The notes: generated by a model not told the origin, from the letters alone. DNA of 64,000 nucleotides from JANLQX01 sp031418775 (GCA_031418775.1 JANOJN010000009.1:21578-85577), one strand, 5' to 3'; shown: positions 43,558 through 53,059, counted from the first letter of the stretch. A program made the numbers and translations.

Positions 43558-43629
43558 TTAGCATCCACCGGGGCCGTTCCAGTTCGAACCGTCGTGACCG
43601 GCGCTGCCGATAGGAAGACCGATCTTCAT
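43558..43629 (-). pseudogene. Truncated 5' fragment of an F420 oxidoreductase gene
   Basis: ATG at 43629 opens 23 codons beginning MKIGLPIGSAGHDGSNWN, close to the start of the intact oxidoreductase at 42825 (about 45 of 53 bases identical by eye over 43577-43629 versus 42773-42825). It stops at TAA 43558-43560 next to vapB. This is the remnant of a duplication whose break coincides with the vapBC module. Confidence 0.8.
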
Positions 43630-43711
43630 ACCGTGACACTCGTTGACGCCACGATGTCACCCGACGGCGACCGAACCCAAGCCCACCATGATGAAGGACC
43701 GGCGTAAGTGG

Positions 43712-44284
43712 TCAGCCGATGCCGCGTTCGGCCGCGATCTCGCCGTTGCAGACCTTCCAGACGTCTCGCTCCTTCACCAATCCTACGTAGAGGTCTTCGT
43801 CATCATCCGGATCAGGCGACTTCGGATCGACAAAGTCGATGACCGCCTCGGAACCGTCGGCAAAGAAGACGACCCGGAGCTCCGTTTGGTCTTCCGCATC
43901 ACCTTCGGCAACGACCGACGGATAGCCGGCCGAATCACGATCAATCGGTTGGTCGAAGCGCTGCTGCATTTCTGGGTGGGCGCAGATCAGTTTCGCCGCC
44001 TCCGGGTCGCCGCGAACGGCGAGCTCGTTCCAGCGCAGGAAGACTTCTCTGGGGCCGCCAGCCTTTCCGGAGGAGCACACCCCGAGAACCCGGAAAGCAG
44101 GAGGAGCACCAGCGGCACACAGCGTAAGGAACGGCGCTTTGCACCAAACGATTGGGAACGGATCCATCCGTGCGCTACGAGCAGAACCTAGCTCGGCCGC
44201 GATGTTGAACTCACCGATAGAGCGAAGGAAGTTTGCAGCCTCGGTTGCTCTGAGAGCAACAAATCCTGCGAACTCGTCCGTCAT
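43712..44284 (-). CDS. Hypothetical protein with possible NTF2-like C-terminus
   Basis: A 190-residue protein not recognised. The C-terminal half (TELRVVFFADGSEAVIDFV ... DLYVGLVKERDVWKVCNG) has the strand pattern of small NTF2-like or lipoprotein-associated domains. Two or three cysteines sit in the middle (WCKAPFLTLCAAG). No clear ribosome site precedes ATG 44284, and an internal ATG at 44167 is possible. The first 20 codons are the source of direct repeat B. Confidence 0.55.
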   Translation of the reverse strand: MTDEFAGFVALRATEAANFLRSIGEFNIAAELGSARSARMDPFPIVWCKAPFLTLCAAGAPPAFRVLGVCSSGKAGGPREVFLRWNELAVRGDPEAAKLICAHPEMQQRFDQPIDRDSAGYPSVVAEGDAEDQTELRVVFFADGSEAVIDFVDPKSPDPDDDEDLYVGLVKERDVWKVCNGEIAAERGIG

Positions 44285-44286
44285 CG
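44232..44286. repeat. Direct repeat, copy B (matches 42835-42889)
   Basis: The partner of copy A, at the 5' end of the hypothetical gene. Together with the duplicated oxidoreductase start it brackets the vapBC region. Confidence 0.75.
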
Positions 44287-44327
44287 CGCGGTTGGCGTAG
44301 CCCGGAGTGTTCGTGTGACGCTTTCTC

Positions 44328-45167
44328 ATGGACGTACTCCGCGGGCAGACCGCATTCATCACCGGAGGTGCCTCGGGCATCGGCCTCGCAACCGCGTTCC
44401 GACTCGGTGCGGAGGGCATGAACCTCGTCATCGCCGACATCGAGGAGGGTGCCCTCGGGACCGCCGAGGCCGATCTCGCGAACGCCGGATACCCCGTGCT
44501 CGGGATGCGCTGCGATGTGCGCGAGATCGCGGATCTCGAGGCCGCAGCGAAGGCTACGGTCAACCGCTTCGGCGGGATCCACGTGGTGTTCAACAACGCC
44601 GGCGTCGTGACCACGGGACGGGTGGAGGACCTCAGCGAGGCGTCGTGGCGATGGGTCCTCGACGTGAACCTCTGGGGTGTCATCAATGGCAGCCGTGTGT
44701 TTCTGCCGATCCTCAAGTCCCAGGGCGTGCCCGGCCACATCGTCAACACGGCATCGATGGCGGGGTTGACCAGTGGCCCCCTGATGGCTCCGTACTTCGT
44801 GTCGAAATTCGGAGTTGTCGCACTCTCGGAGTCGACGTGGCACGAAGCACGACTCGACGGTGTCCCGATCGGCGTTTCGGTGCTCTGCCCGGGGTTCGTC
44901 AAGACCCGAATCCACGAGGCGGACCGCAACCGTCCCGAGGAGCTCGACTCCGCCTGGACCGGCGACGCCGGCAATCAATTCATCGCCTTTCTCAGCGCCG
45001 GGGTTGAGTCCGGCCGCGAGGTCGCCGACGTCGCCGCGCTCGTCGTCGAATCGATCAAGACGGACCGCTTCTGGATCCTCCCCCACGGCGAAGAATCCCA
45101 CGCCGCCATCCGCCGGAGGACCGACGCCATCATCGACGGGGCAGCCCCTCCCCAAAACCGCGCTTGA
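44328..45167 (+). CDS. Short-chain dehydrogenase/reductase
   Basis: A 279-residue classical SDR: TGGASGIG at 13-20, the acidic residue after strand 2 (IADIEEG) suggesting NAD(H), NNAG near 93, the serine in NTASMAG and YFVSK as the catalytic Tyr/Lys. Substrate unknown. It converges on a nitroreductase gene with a strong hairpin between. Confidence 0.9.
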   Translation: MDVLRGQTAFITGGASGIGLATAFRLGAEGMNLVIADIEEGALGTAEADLANAGYPVLGMRCDVREIADLEAAAKATVNRFGGIHVVFNNAGVVTTGRVEDLSEASWRWVLDVNLWGVINGSRVFLPILKSQGVPGHIVNTASMAGLTSGPLMAPYFVSKFGVVALSESTWHEARLDGVPIGVSVLCPGFVKTRIHEADRNRPEELDSAWTGDAGNQFIAFLSAGVESGREVADVAALVVESIKTDRFWILPHGEESHAAIRRRTDAIIDGAAPPQNRA

Positions 45168-45236
45168 CTCCACGGCAGCACTTCCGCAGGCAGAATCCCA
45201 CGAGGAGATACGCCCGAGGAGACGTAGCCTCAGGTT

Positions 45237-45272
45237 CGGAGTCTCGGTAGTTTTTTGGCTATCGAGACTCCG
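45237..45272. terminator. Strong bidirectional hairpin terminator
   Basis: CGGAGTCTCGGTAG (45237-45250) pairs with CTATCGAGACTCCG (45259-45272), 14 positions with one G-T wobble; six T residues lie in the loop. It sits in the 116-base gap between two convergent genes, so it probably ends both transcripts. Confidence 0.7.
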
Positions 45273-45283
45273 AGAGCCGATCG

Positions 45284-45784
45284 CTACGCGAAGCGGTTCG
45301 TCCGCACCAGTTCGTCGAGCGAGACCCGGGGCCGCTTCAACGGGCTCTCGGGATGGTCGGCGACGGGATAGCCGAGGGTGATGACCATCGGCATCTGCCA
45401 ATCGTCGGGCAATCCGACCGCCGCACGGGTCCGGTCGGCGTGGTTCAACGTGATCGGACACGAGCCCACACCTTCGGCATGGGCAGCGATCATCATGTTC
45501 TGCGCCTGACGGCCGACGTCGAAGAGACGCATCTGGTCAGCGGGCGCGGCGAAGCCGACGATCGCCGCGGAGGATCCAATCCACGATGCGAAGTCACCCG
45601 ACGCAGCAAGGGCGTCCTGCACCAATTGGTCGGTGACGACGATGAGCCGGTTCGCCTCCATGTTCTTCGCGCTGCCGGCCATCCGGCCCGCCTGCAGGAT
45701 GCGGAGCATCACTTCGTCGGGGATGGGTGCATCGGTGTACGTGCGGAGGTCGCGCTTCGTGATGATGGATTCGTACGGTGTCAT
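45284..45784 (-). CDS. Nitroreductase-family protein
   Basis: A 166-residue small nitroreductase: ITKRDLRTYTDAPIPDEVM (FMN phosphate site), AGSAKNMEANRLIVVTD and the GVGSCPITL segment. It is shorter than typical members (about 200), as in the SagB/F420-like small group. ATG 45784 gives the right family start; the longer upstream frame is antisense to the aldo/keto reductase gene. Substrate unknown. Confidence 0.87.
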   Translation of the reverse strand: MTPYESIITKRDLRTYTDAPIPDEVMLRILQAGRMAGSAKNMEANRLIVVTDQLVQDALAASGDFASWIGSSAAIVGFAAPADQMRLFDVGRQAQNMMIAAHAEGVGSCPITLNHADRTRAAVGLPDDWQMPMVITLGYPVADHPESPLKRPRVSLDELVRTNRFA

Positions 45785-45883
45785 GGGGCCCAGTGTCCCA
45801 CCTTGCCGTAGGGAGGGCAGAGTTTGGGCCCTCGCCCCGACCGCGACTTCGGACTTCGACCCGACATCGCGTACCGTCGTTCT

Positions 45884-46894
45884 GTGCAAACGTCCTCTTC
45901 GCTCGCAACTCGTTCCATCAATGACCGCCCGGTCAACCCCGTCGGCCTCGGGTGCATGTCGCTCAGCTGGGCCTACGGAAAACCCCCGGCGGCAGAAGCG
46001 AGCGCCCAACTCCTCCATCGGGCCCTCGACATCGGCTACAACCACCTCGACACCGCCCGTATCTACGGCCTGGGGGCGAACGAGGAGCTGATCGGCAACA
46101 CCCTGCGCGATCGCCGCTCCGAGTTCTTCCTCGCCTCGAAGACGGGCATTTTCGTCGAAGGAAAGGGCCGGCGCATCGATTGCCGACCCGAGGTCATTCA
46201 GGAGGCGTGCGAAGAGAGTCTGCGCCAGCTGCAGACCGACCACATCGACCTGTACTACCTCCATCGCCGCGACTTCACCGTCCCGATCGAGGAGTCTGTC
46301 GAGGCGCTGGCCGAACTCGTTGCGGCAGGCAAGATCGGCGGCATCGGCCTCTCGGAGATGTCAGCATCCACGATCCGGGCCGCGCATGCCGTGCATCCGA
46401 TCACCGCGGTACAGACCGAGTACTCCCTCGCCACCCGCAACCCCGAGATCGGCGTCCTCGACACGTGCCGCGAACTCGGCATCACCGTCGTCGCATTCTC
46501 CCCGGTTGCCCGAGGAATGCTGAGCAACGGCGTGCGCGACCCCGAGACCCTCCTCGACAGCGACATCCGCAAGACCATGCCTCGCTTCGTTGGCGAGAAC
46601 TGGGAGACAAACATCGCCCTCGTCGATGCCTTCAACGCCCTCGCCGACACCGCCGGGGTCACACCAGCGCAGCTGTCTCTGGGTTGGGTGCTTGCCCAGG
46701 GCGATCACATCGTCGCGATCCCTGGCACGTCGAGCGTCGATCACCTCGAGGAGAACATCGCTCGTTCGGACTGGCGACCGTCGAGTGCGTTGTGCGAACA
46801 ACTCGGCGCGCTTATCAACCGGAGCACCGTTGCCGGACCGCGCTACAACCGTGCGGCCCAGCAAACCATCGACACCGAGGAGTTCCCGGACTGA
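45884..46894 (+). CDS. Aldo/keto reductase
   Basis: A 336-residue NADPH-dependent AKR. The catalytic tetrad is visible: Asp and Tyr in LDTARIYGLG, Lys in ASKTG and His in YYLHRRD. The GTG at 45884 is chosen because a TACCGT -10-like hexamer at 45872-45877 would put the transcript start at or next to it, so the gene may be leaderless. Substrate unknown; the group includes L-glyceraldehyde-3-phosphate reductases and related enzymes. Confidence 0.88.
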   Translation: MQTSSSLATRSINDRPVNPVGLGCMSLSWAYGKPPAAEASAQLLHRALDIGYNHLDTARIYGLGANEELIGNTLRDRRSEFFLASKTGIFVEGKGRRIDCRPEVIQEACEESLRQLQTDHIDLYYLHRRDFTVPIEESVEALAELVAAGKIGGIGLSEMSASTIRAAHAVHPITAVQTEYSLATRNPEIGVLDTCRELGITVVAFSPVARGMLSNGVRDPETLLDSDIRKTMPRFVGENWETNIALVDAFNALADTAGVTPAQLSLGWVLAQGDHIVAIPGTSSVDHLEENIARSDWRPSSALCEQLGALINRSTVAGPRYNRAAQQTIDTEEFPD

Positions 46895-47335
46895 CAACTG
46901 CGCCATACGGCCGAGTGACCCTGGCTCATTCCGTTCAACGTCGCTGATAGGTCTCGGTTCGTGCCGTTCCTGAAGGATCGGTGAAGGTGAACCGGCGGGT
47001 GCCGGGCTGGACCGAGTAGTCGATCCGATAGATCCCCCCGGCGAGCCGGTACTACACCGACTACGAGTCGGCTCCCGATCTCGTGAATGACGTGATCGGA
47101 GCGTTGCGTGAACGGTGTTGGGGAACAAGGTCCACGGATCGACGGACGCCAGAATCGAAGTCGAGGCCGCTCCGCTACCCATCCTCCTTGTCAGGTGCCC
47201 TGACGGTAGCGGACGCGACGGTGAACGGCCGATGAGCGATATGACCGAACGGGGAGCGGTGAGGAGAGCAGAAGTGGGTCACCGCTGCAGCCATGTCACC
47301 TCGCGCCGAGGCATACGCGAAGGCCAGGTGGTCGA
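46895..47335. other. 441-base stretch with no supportable gene; possible gene remnant
   Basis: No complete gene was found. On the minus strand at about 46945-47060 a 38-codon frame bounded by stops reads YRLAGGIYRIDYSVQPGTRR and onward with a protein-like beta pattern, and it has no start codon of its own. It looks like the last part of a lost gene. The rest shows nothing. Confidence 0.45.
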
Positions 47336-48511
47336 CTACCGCTTGGGCTGGGGTCGCTCCGCGAACTTGCCCTCCTCCCTGATGCGCCGGTTCAGCTCGC
47401 GCAGGTACCTGGTCTCGTCCATCGTCGCCAGCGTCACTTCCTCGCCCGTCCAGCTCGACAGGTGGATCGCGTTGGCCAGCCGCACACCGTGGATGCCGTC
47501 GGCGCCCGGGGCGATGAGCGGAGTGCCGTGGAGGATGTTGGCGGCGAAGTTGCGAAGGACGTCGGAGTGCTGCTTGCCCCACGCCGACTCGTAGGTCCGG
47601 CTCTCGGACGACATCCACCGGGCGGTGTCCGCCTTGCCGCGGAAGAGGTCGGCAACATCAGCGGCGGTCATCGACGCGCTGAGCTCGCGTTCGGAGTCGA
47701 CGAGGCGGGTGACCGTGACGGTCGAGGAGTTCTCCACGACCACCTTGCCGCGGTCGCACAGGATCTCCAGACGGTCGGTGCCGATGACGTCGTTCGTACA
47801 GGTGATGAACGAACCGGTCGCGCCGTACCCGAAATCGGCGAGGACGTTCACTTCGTCCTCGACGGCGATGTCCCGCCGGAATCCGTAGCCGGCCTTCGCG
47901 AACACGCTCGTCGGCACCCCGCACAGCCACTGCCACAGATCGAGTTGATGCGGAGCCTGGTTCACGAGAACGCCGCCGCCTTCGCCGCCCCACGTCGCCC
48001 GCCACGCACTCTGGTCGTAGTACGCCTGCGGACGCCACCACGTGGTGATGATCCAACTCGTATGGCGGAGCGCACCGAGGTCGCCACTCGCCAGAATCGC
48101 GTGCAGATCGACATAGAGCGGGTTCGTCCGCTGATTGAACATGATCGCAAACGTCAGCTCGGGGTGTGTTGTCGCCACACCGATCAGCTCCTTGACCTGC
48201 GCGGTGTACACCCCTGCCGGCTTCTCCACGAGGACATGAGCGCCGGCCCGCAGGGCACTGTTGGCAACTTCGGGGTGCAGGTAGTGCGGCAGCGTCGTGA
48301 CGACCGCATCGACGGCGCCGCTGTCCAGCATCGTCCGATAGTCCTCGAAGAACCGAACACCGCCCGACTCGGCCACCATCGCCTTCGACGGGTCGATGTC
48401 AGCGCATGCACCGAGCACCATGCCGTCGATGCGGCCGCCGGAGATGAGCTTGGCGTACATCCCGCCCTGGGCGCCGAGACCGACGATGCCGAGACGAACG
48501 ACCTTGGGCAT
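47336..48511 (-). CDS. Gfo/Idh/MocA-family sugar dehydrogenase
   Basis: A 391-residue NAD(P)-dependent oxidoreductase. The Rossmann motif GIVGLGAQGG is at 8-17 and the family EKP motif (LVEKPAGVY) near residue 94 holds the catalytic lysine; NQAPHQLDLWQWL carries the conserved His. CAGGAG precedes ATG 48511. With the two isomerase genes upstream it probably oxidises a sugar or polyol such as an inositol or keto-sugar. Confidence 0.9.
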   Translation of the reverse strand: MPKVVRLGIVGLGAQGGMYAKLISGGRIDGMVLGACADIDPSKAMVAESGGVRFFEDYRTMLDSGAVDAVVTTLPHYLHPEVANSALRAGAHVLVEKPAGVYTAQVKELIGVATTHPELTFAIMFNQRTNPLYVDLHAILASGDLGALRHTSWIITTWWRPQAYYDQSAWRATWGGEGGGVLVNQAPHQLDLWQWLCGVPTSVFAKAGYGFRRDIAVEDEVNVLADFGYGATGSFITCTNDVIGTDRLEILCDRGKVVVENSSTVTVTRLVDSERELSASMTAADVADLFRGKADTARWMSSESRTYESAWGKQHSDVLRNFAANILHGTPLIAPGADGIHGVRLANAIHLSSWTGEEVTLATMDETRYLRELNRRIREEGKFAERPQPKR

Positions 48512-48540
48512 GGCACTCCTGCGTGGTGAGAGGGACAGTG

Positions 48541-49426
48541 TCAGGCGAGGAACGGCAATGCACGCATCGCCCACGCATGCGATCGACGGGAGGATTCGAA
48601 CGATCGTCGATGCTCGGCTCGTCGACCTCGATCATGTAATCGCCGTCGTAATCGTCGGGCATCGCCGCCAGCACGGCATCAAAGTCGACGACGCCTTCAC
48701 CGGCTCGGTCAACCGCCTCGTCAACTGCGTTTCGACATACGACATGCCGACACGTGCGGCCGGGTCGAGGAAGTCCGGGAACGCATCCTTGAGATGGATC
48801 GCGCCCATCCGGCCCGCGTGCCTGGCGATGACGGCAGCGGGGTCGGCACCGGCCCACACGAGGTGGCCGGTGTCGGGCCCGAAACCGAGGAGCTCAGGCC
48901 CGATCGACGACAGCGCATGATCGACTTCATCGGCGGTCTCGAACACCCCGCCGATGTGGTTGTGCAGCACCGCATGAATGCCTTCAACCCGGAAGACCTC
49001 GCAGACGCGCCCGAGGTTGTCGACACAGAGCGCGAAACGATCGGCGCGGAAGTCGGCGCCGATCCCCGGCGCTGCCATACGCGCGCGGATCATCATCGAC
49101 GACACCATGGCACGATCGAGTCCCAACGATGCCTGTTGCGCGGCGAACGCCTTCGCCCGCTCGAGCTCGCTAACCATCTCGACGGCTTCGTCGAGCGCTG
49201 AACTGAACAGGCTCACCGACGGCGCAAGCCCGTAGGAGCCGATCCACGCGAGGTATTCATCGGATGTCATGTCGGTGGGCACGTCGGCTTTGACCGCCCG
49301 ATACCCGAGCCTCTGGAAATCGGCGAACGCCTCCTCGAGCACGCCTCGTGATCGGTCGATGCGGCCACCGCGCATCCAATAGGCGATGGGGTTGACGGCC
49401 AGGCGCGGCGTGCGTCGGGTGCTCAT
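48541..49426 (-). pseudogene. Sugar phosphate isomerase/epimerase gene with two frameshifts
   Basis: A TIM-barrel xylose-isomerase-like gene. The first frame is intact from ATG 49426 to about 48724 (RGVLEEAFADFQRLGYRAVK ... VLHNHIGGVFETADEVDHAL). It then continues in the next frame (VDEAVDRAGEGVVDFDAVLA ... IEVDEPSIDD) to about 48600, and finishes in the third frame (FESSRRSHAWAMRALPFLA) at 48541. Both breaks are single-base losses and both fit loss of a T from a TTT run (at 48723-48724 and 48599-48600). With two T restored the protein would be 295 residues. It overlaps the upstream isomerase gene by four bases. Sequencing error and genuine decay are both possible. Confidence 0.8.
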
Positions 49427-50295
49427 TGGTAGACCACGCCCTCGTCGTCGAGGAGGGACACGAAACCCTGGTGCGCCATTCGCCAGAGGCCAGGACCGCA
49501 CTGCCCGCCGAACGCGTCGAAGCTTCCGAGATGGGGTTCGATCGAGAAGAAGCCGGCGAATCCGTCGGCATGAAGCGCGCGTAGGACTTCGCGGATCTGG
49601 CCATCGCCCTCGCCGGCGACCCTCACGTCGCCGCTCCCCATAACGGCATCTTTCATATGGATGTACTCGAGATGCGGTCGGACCATCGCGAAGGCTTCGT
49701 CAAAGGGACGGACACCGCACTGCACGTAGTTCGCCGGATCGAACACAAGCCGAAGGTTCGGCGAACCGATCGAGTCGACGAGGTCGAGACAACGACGGGG
49801 GATGTCGCCGTAGATGCCCTTCTCATTCTCGTGGATGAACACCACGTCGAACTTCTCGGCGACCGATGCCAGGGCCGCCATTCGGCGCAGGACCTCGTCG
49901 CGGTGCGTGTCGGGGTCCTCGCCCTTCGGCATGAAGAACGAGAACATCCGCACGTAGGGCGTGTCGAACGCATGAGCGAGTCGGGCGGCGCGCTCGGCCT
50001 TCACCAGGTGGGCGTCGAAATCGTCGGTGAGCTTGATTTTGCCGATCGGTGACGCGATCGAGGACACCGCGAGCCCGGCGGCGTCGAGCGCCCTTCTGGC
50101 TTTCGCGACCTGATCGTCGTCGAAGGCAATGACGTTGGTTCCCCAGGCGCTTCGGAGGTCCAGCCAGCGGAGCCCGAGATCGCCGAACAAGGCGATCTGC
50201 TCACCGAGATCGGGGCCGACCTCGTCAGCGAAGCCGGTCACCGTCCAGGGCATCGGGGGTTCGCTCGGCACGGACACGCCATGCGCGTCGTTCAC
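49423..50295 (-). CDS. Sugar phosphate isomerase/epimerase
   Basis: A 290-residue TIM-barrel of the xylose isomerase-like superfamily. Metal-binding acids are in FIHENEKG, FDPANYVQ, YIHMKDA and FFSIEPHLG, in the usual order. GTG 50295 is used because AGAGGG lies seven bases upstream; ATG 50253 lacks a site. It is the first of a three-gene set with the frameshifted paralogue and the Gfo/Idh dehydrogenase, probably for a sugar or inositol-like substrate. Confidence 0.88.
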   Translation of the reverse strand: MNDAHGVSVPSEPPMPWTVTGFADEVGPDLGEQIALFGDLGLRWLDLRSAWGTNVIAFDDDQVAKARRALDAAGLAVSSIASPIGKIKLTDDFDAHLVKAERAARLAHAFDTPYVRMFSFFMPKGEDPDTHRDEVLRRMAALASVAEKFDVVFIHENEKGIYGDIPRRCLDLVDSIGSPNLRLVFDPANYVQCGVRPFDEAFAMVRPHLEYIHMKDAVMGSGDVRVAGEGDGQIREVLRALHADGFAGFFSIEPHLGSFDAFGGQCGPGLWRMAHQGFVSLLDDEGVVYQ

Positions 50296-50367
50296 CGCTG
50301 ACCCTCTTGCTTCATCCGAACCACCGGTCGAACCTACAAGAGCCCGAGGGTGCTCGGACAGCGGGCA

Positions 50368-51333
50368 CTACTGCGCCGGTGGCATTGCCCCCATGCCCTG
50401 CATCTGCGTGAGCGATGCATCGACGGTGCCGGTGAAGCAGCGGATCGAAGACGTCGAGTCGGCGGTGTCCAGCAGCACATAGTGGTACACGCCATCGGGG
50501 AACTCCGGCGTCGGGCTCGTGATGCCGTTGCATGCGTCGAGCTGATCCTTGGTGACCACGGCGCCGTTGGCATCGCGGTCGCCGTAGATCAGGTAACCGT
50601 CGAAGGCGACGCCGATGATGTGCGACGGTCCGCCCACGGTGTCGACCTGCGACGTGACGCATTTCGGAAGCGCGTGGTAGTGGTACTGACCCATCGGGGT
50701 CGGGTGACCGTTGCACGAGTCGAGGAAGGCTACCTCTTCACCTTTCGCGTTCTTCACGGTGAAGTTCGAAGCCATCGCGACGGTTGATCCGTCGCCCTCG
50801 TACGGGTTGAAGAGGGCCGCTCCCGAGATCATCACGCCAATGGTGCCGAGGCTGGCGTCGGTGGGCGACTCGGCCTTCGTCGGAACGGTGGGAATCGAGT
50901 AGTCGTAGCTCTGCGCGGTTGTGGGGTCGGCACCGGCGGTCGCCGTCGACGCGTCGGGTACGCGCACTCCGGCATTCGGAAGTGCGTACTCTGCCTGGCG
51001 TTCATGGTTGGGGAGCCCATCGGATACGAACCGAAACGTGCCGTCGGCGATCGTGACCTTCGCATTCCCCGCCCACTTCGCGCCCTCCAGACCCGTGGTC
51101 ATGTCCGTCGCGGCTTCGCCCGTTGAAGCGGCAGTGGGTGTGGAGTCCGGCAAAGAGGCAGCGATGGCAGTTCCGTCGGCATTCGCCGAGTCGACAGACA
51201 TCGTGCTTTCTGCAACGGTACCTCCCGCTGCCGCCGTCGAATCGGAAGACGACGAACTCGAACATGCGGGCAAGGCGACCCCGCCGAACCCGAGAACGAC
51301 GAGAAAGGAGACACTGCGAGCGAGACGATGCAT
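50368..51333 (-). CDS. YHYH-domain lipoprotein
   Basis: A 321-residue exported protein. A hydrophobic N-terminus ends in the lipobox-like LPAC followed by a serine run, so it should be lipid-anchored outside. After a Ser/Thr/Ala linker comes a YHYH domain: GQYHYHALPKC, DGYLIYGDRDANG and GVYHYVLLDT. The function of YHYH proteins is not established. It stands alone. Confidence 0.85.
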   Translation of the reverse strand: MHRLARSVSFLVVLGFGGVALPACSSSSSSDSTAAAGGTVAESTMSVDSANADGTAIAASLPDSTPTAASTGEAATDMTTGLEGAKWAGNAKVTIADGTFRFVSDGLPNHERQAEYALPNAGVRVPDASTATAGADPTTAQSYDYSIPTVPTKAESPTDASLGTIGVMISGAALFNPYEGDGSTVAMASNFTVKNAKGEEVAFLDSCNGHPTPMGQYHYHALPKCVTSQVDTVGGPSHIIGVAFDGYLIYGDRDANGAVVTKDQLDACNGITSPTPEFPDGVYHYVLLDTADSTSSIRCFTGTVDASLTQMQGMGAMPPAQ

Positions 51334-51425
51334 ACGAACACCGTGGCAGCTTCGGGTAAGAGTCCAGTGAATTCCTCCGGGCACCACCGGAAAGTTCGTA
51401 GGCGAGCAGTCCCGATACGCTCACC

Positions 51426-52424
51426 GTGGTGATGCCCAAGAACCTGCGAGACGTGGCCGATGGGCTGATCGAGACCCCGATCATTACGAGCTTCACCCGC
51501 ATCGGATTCAGCGCCCGCAAGCAGCTCGAGAGCTGGACCTCGCTCGATAGCTACGACATGACCGGACGCGTCGTCGTGCTCACCGGGGCCACATCGGGAA
51601 TCGGTCGCGCCGCGGCCATCCAGCTCGCCCGAAGCGACGCAACACTCGTTGTCGTCGGGCGTGACACCGGCCGCAACCAGACCGCCGTTCACGAGATCAC
51701 CGAGGCGACCGGCAATCGCAACATCACCGAGGTCGCCGCCGACATGGGTGACTACGCCCAGGTTCGTGCACTTGCCGAGCGCGTCCTCGCCGATCACGAT
51801 CGCCTCGACGTGCTCGTGCACAACGCCGGCACGCTCAGCGGTTCACGTCGAGCGGCACCCGATGGCACGGAGGCAACGGTTGCCAGCCAGGTGGTCGGGC
51901 CGTTCCTCCTCACCGGCCTGCTCCTCGAACGACTCGCGTCCGGGGCTCCGTCGCGGGTGTTGACGACATCGTCGGGCGGGATGTACACCGCCGAGCTAAC
52001 CGTGTCGAAGCTGCAGATGTCCGAACGGAGCTACAGCGGCGCCCAGCAATACGCCCGCGCCAAACGGGCACAGGTCACCCTCAACGAGCTGTGGGCCGAA
52101 CGCTTCGGCCACTTCGGTATCCACTTCCACGCCATGCACCCGGGATGGGCCGACACTCCCGGCGTGGACGCCTCGCTGCCCACCTTCGCCAAGGTGATGG
52201 GACCGCTTCTTCGTACCGCAGAACAGGGCGCCGACACCCTCGTTTGGCTTGCTGCGGATGAGGCAGCAGTGGCCACGAACGGCAGGTTCTGGCTCGATCG
52301 ACGTGCGCGGCCCATCCACAAGCTGCCGAACACCAGACGATCCGATACCCCTGCCCATCGCGAGGAGCTCTGGCGTTGGGTAGTCGACACCTGCGGGATG
52401 GAGCCGACCATCGCGAGAGACTGA
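51426..52424 (+). CDS. Short-chain dehydrogenase/reductase
   Basis: A 332-residue SDR with an N-terminal extension of about 45 residues before the Rossmann fold (VVLTGATSGIG). NAG is in VHNAGTL, the serine in TTSSGGM, and the YARAK pair provides Tyr/Lys. The layout resembles retinol-dehydrogenase/DHRS12-like enzymes acting on lipophilic substrates. GTG 51426, GTG 51429 and ATG 51432 are possible starts. A small membrane protein gene follows four bases after the stop. Confidence 0.87.
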   Translation: MVMPKNLRDVADGLIETPIITSFTRIGFSARKQLESWTSLDSYDMTGRVVVLTGATSGIGRAAAIQLARSDATLVVVGRDTGRNQTAVHEITEATGNRNITEVAADMGDYAQVRALAERVLADHDRLDVLVHNAGTLSGSRRAAPDGTEATVASQVVGPFLLTGLLLERLASGAPSRVLTTSSGGMYTAELTVSKLQMSERSYSGAQQYARAKRAQVTLNELWAERFGHFGIHFHAMHPGWADTPGVDASLPTFAKVMGPLLRTAEQGADTLVWLAADEAAVATNGRFWLDRRARPIHKLPNTRRSDTPAHREELWRWVVDTCGMEPTIARD

Positions 52425-52428
52425 CGCG

Positions 52429-53001
52429 ATGGAGACACGCGACTGGACTGACCGAGCGTTCGATCCGAGCACCGGGCCGATACTCGTGCAGGTGGACACG
52501 GTTGAACATCTGTTCAACCCCATCGATCCGCAGCCCCTGAATCTTCGAGACCTTGACGTCGAGATCGCCGACTGGATCACGAACTGGGCCGAGGAGCAAC
52601 ACGACGAGAAGTCCCTCACCATCGAGATCGTGGTGGCCGACGACAGCGCCGCAGGGCGCGAGGAGCATGTGGCGGCCGGGATCCACAACCACTTCGCCTA
52701 TCGACGCTGGGCCGCCGGGCGACGCTTGTCACGGCTTTGGCGGGAAGGAAGGATCAGCTTGGTGATCGGCCTGGTGGTCCTCGCGACCTTCACCCTGCTG
52801 TCGGAGCTGTTGGACGGACCGGACCATGGCGCCGTGCTGCGAGTCATCAGGCAGGGCCTGACCGTTGCTCCGTGGGTTGCCATGTGGCGACCGATGGAGA
52901 TCTTCCTCTACCTGTGGTGGCCGATACGTGCCGAACGACGCACCTTCGACCGCCTGGCGGAGGCCCCCGTGTCGTTCACGAGAGGACCCAAGGCTCGGTG
53001 A
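52429..53001 (+). CDS. Hypothetical membrane protein with two helices
   Basis: A 190-residue protein of unknown function. Residues 1-100 are soluble and acidic; two hydrophobic segments follow at about 108-128 (ISLVIGLVVLATFTLLSELL) and 140-160 (APWVAMWRPMEIFLYLWWPI). It is four bases behind the SDR gene, so the two are likely cotranscribed. Confidence 0.75.
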   Translation: METRDWTDRAFDPSTGPILVQVDTVEHLFNPIDPQPLNLRDLDVEIADWITNWAEEQHDEKSLTIEIVVADDSAAGREEHVAAGIHNHFAYRRWAAGRRLSRLWREGRISLVIGLVVLATFTLLSELLDGPDHGAVLRVIRQGLTVAPWVAMWRPMEIFLYLWWPIRAERRTFDRLAEAPVSFTRGPKAR

Positions 53002-53059
53002 GCACTAGTCCCGACAACGGCGTCGACGGAGCCTCATCAGCGCAAGGCGTTTGCGCCCC

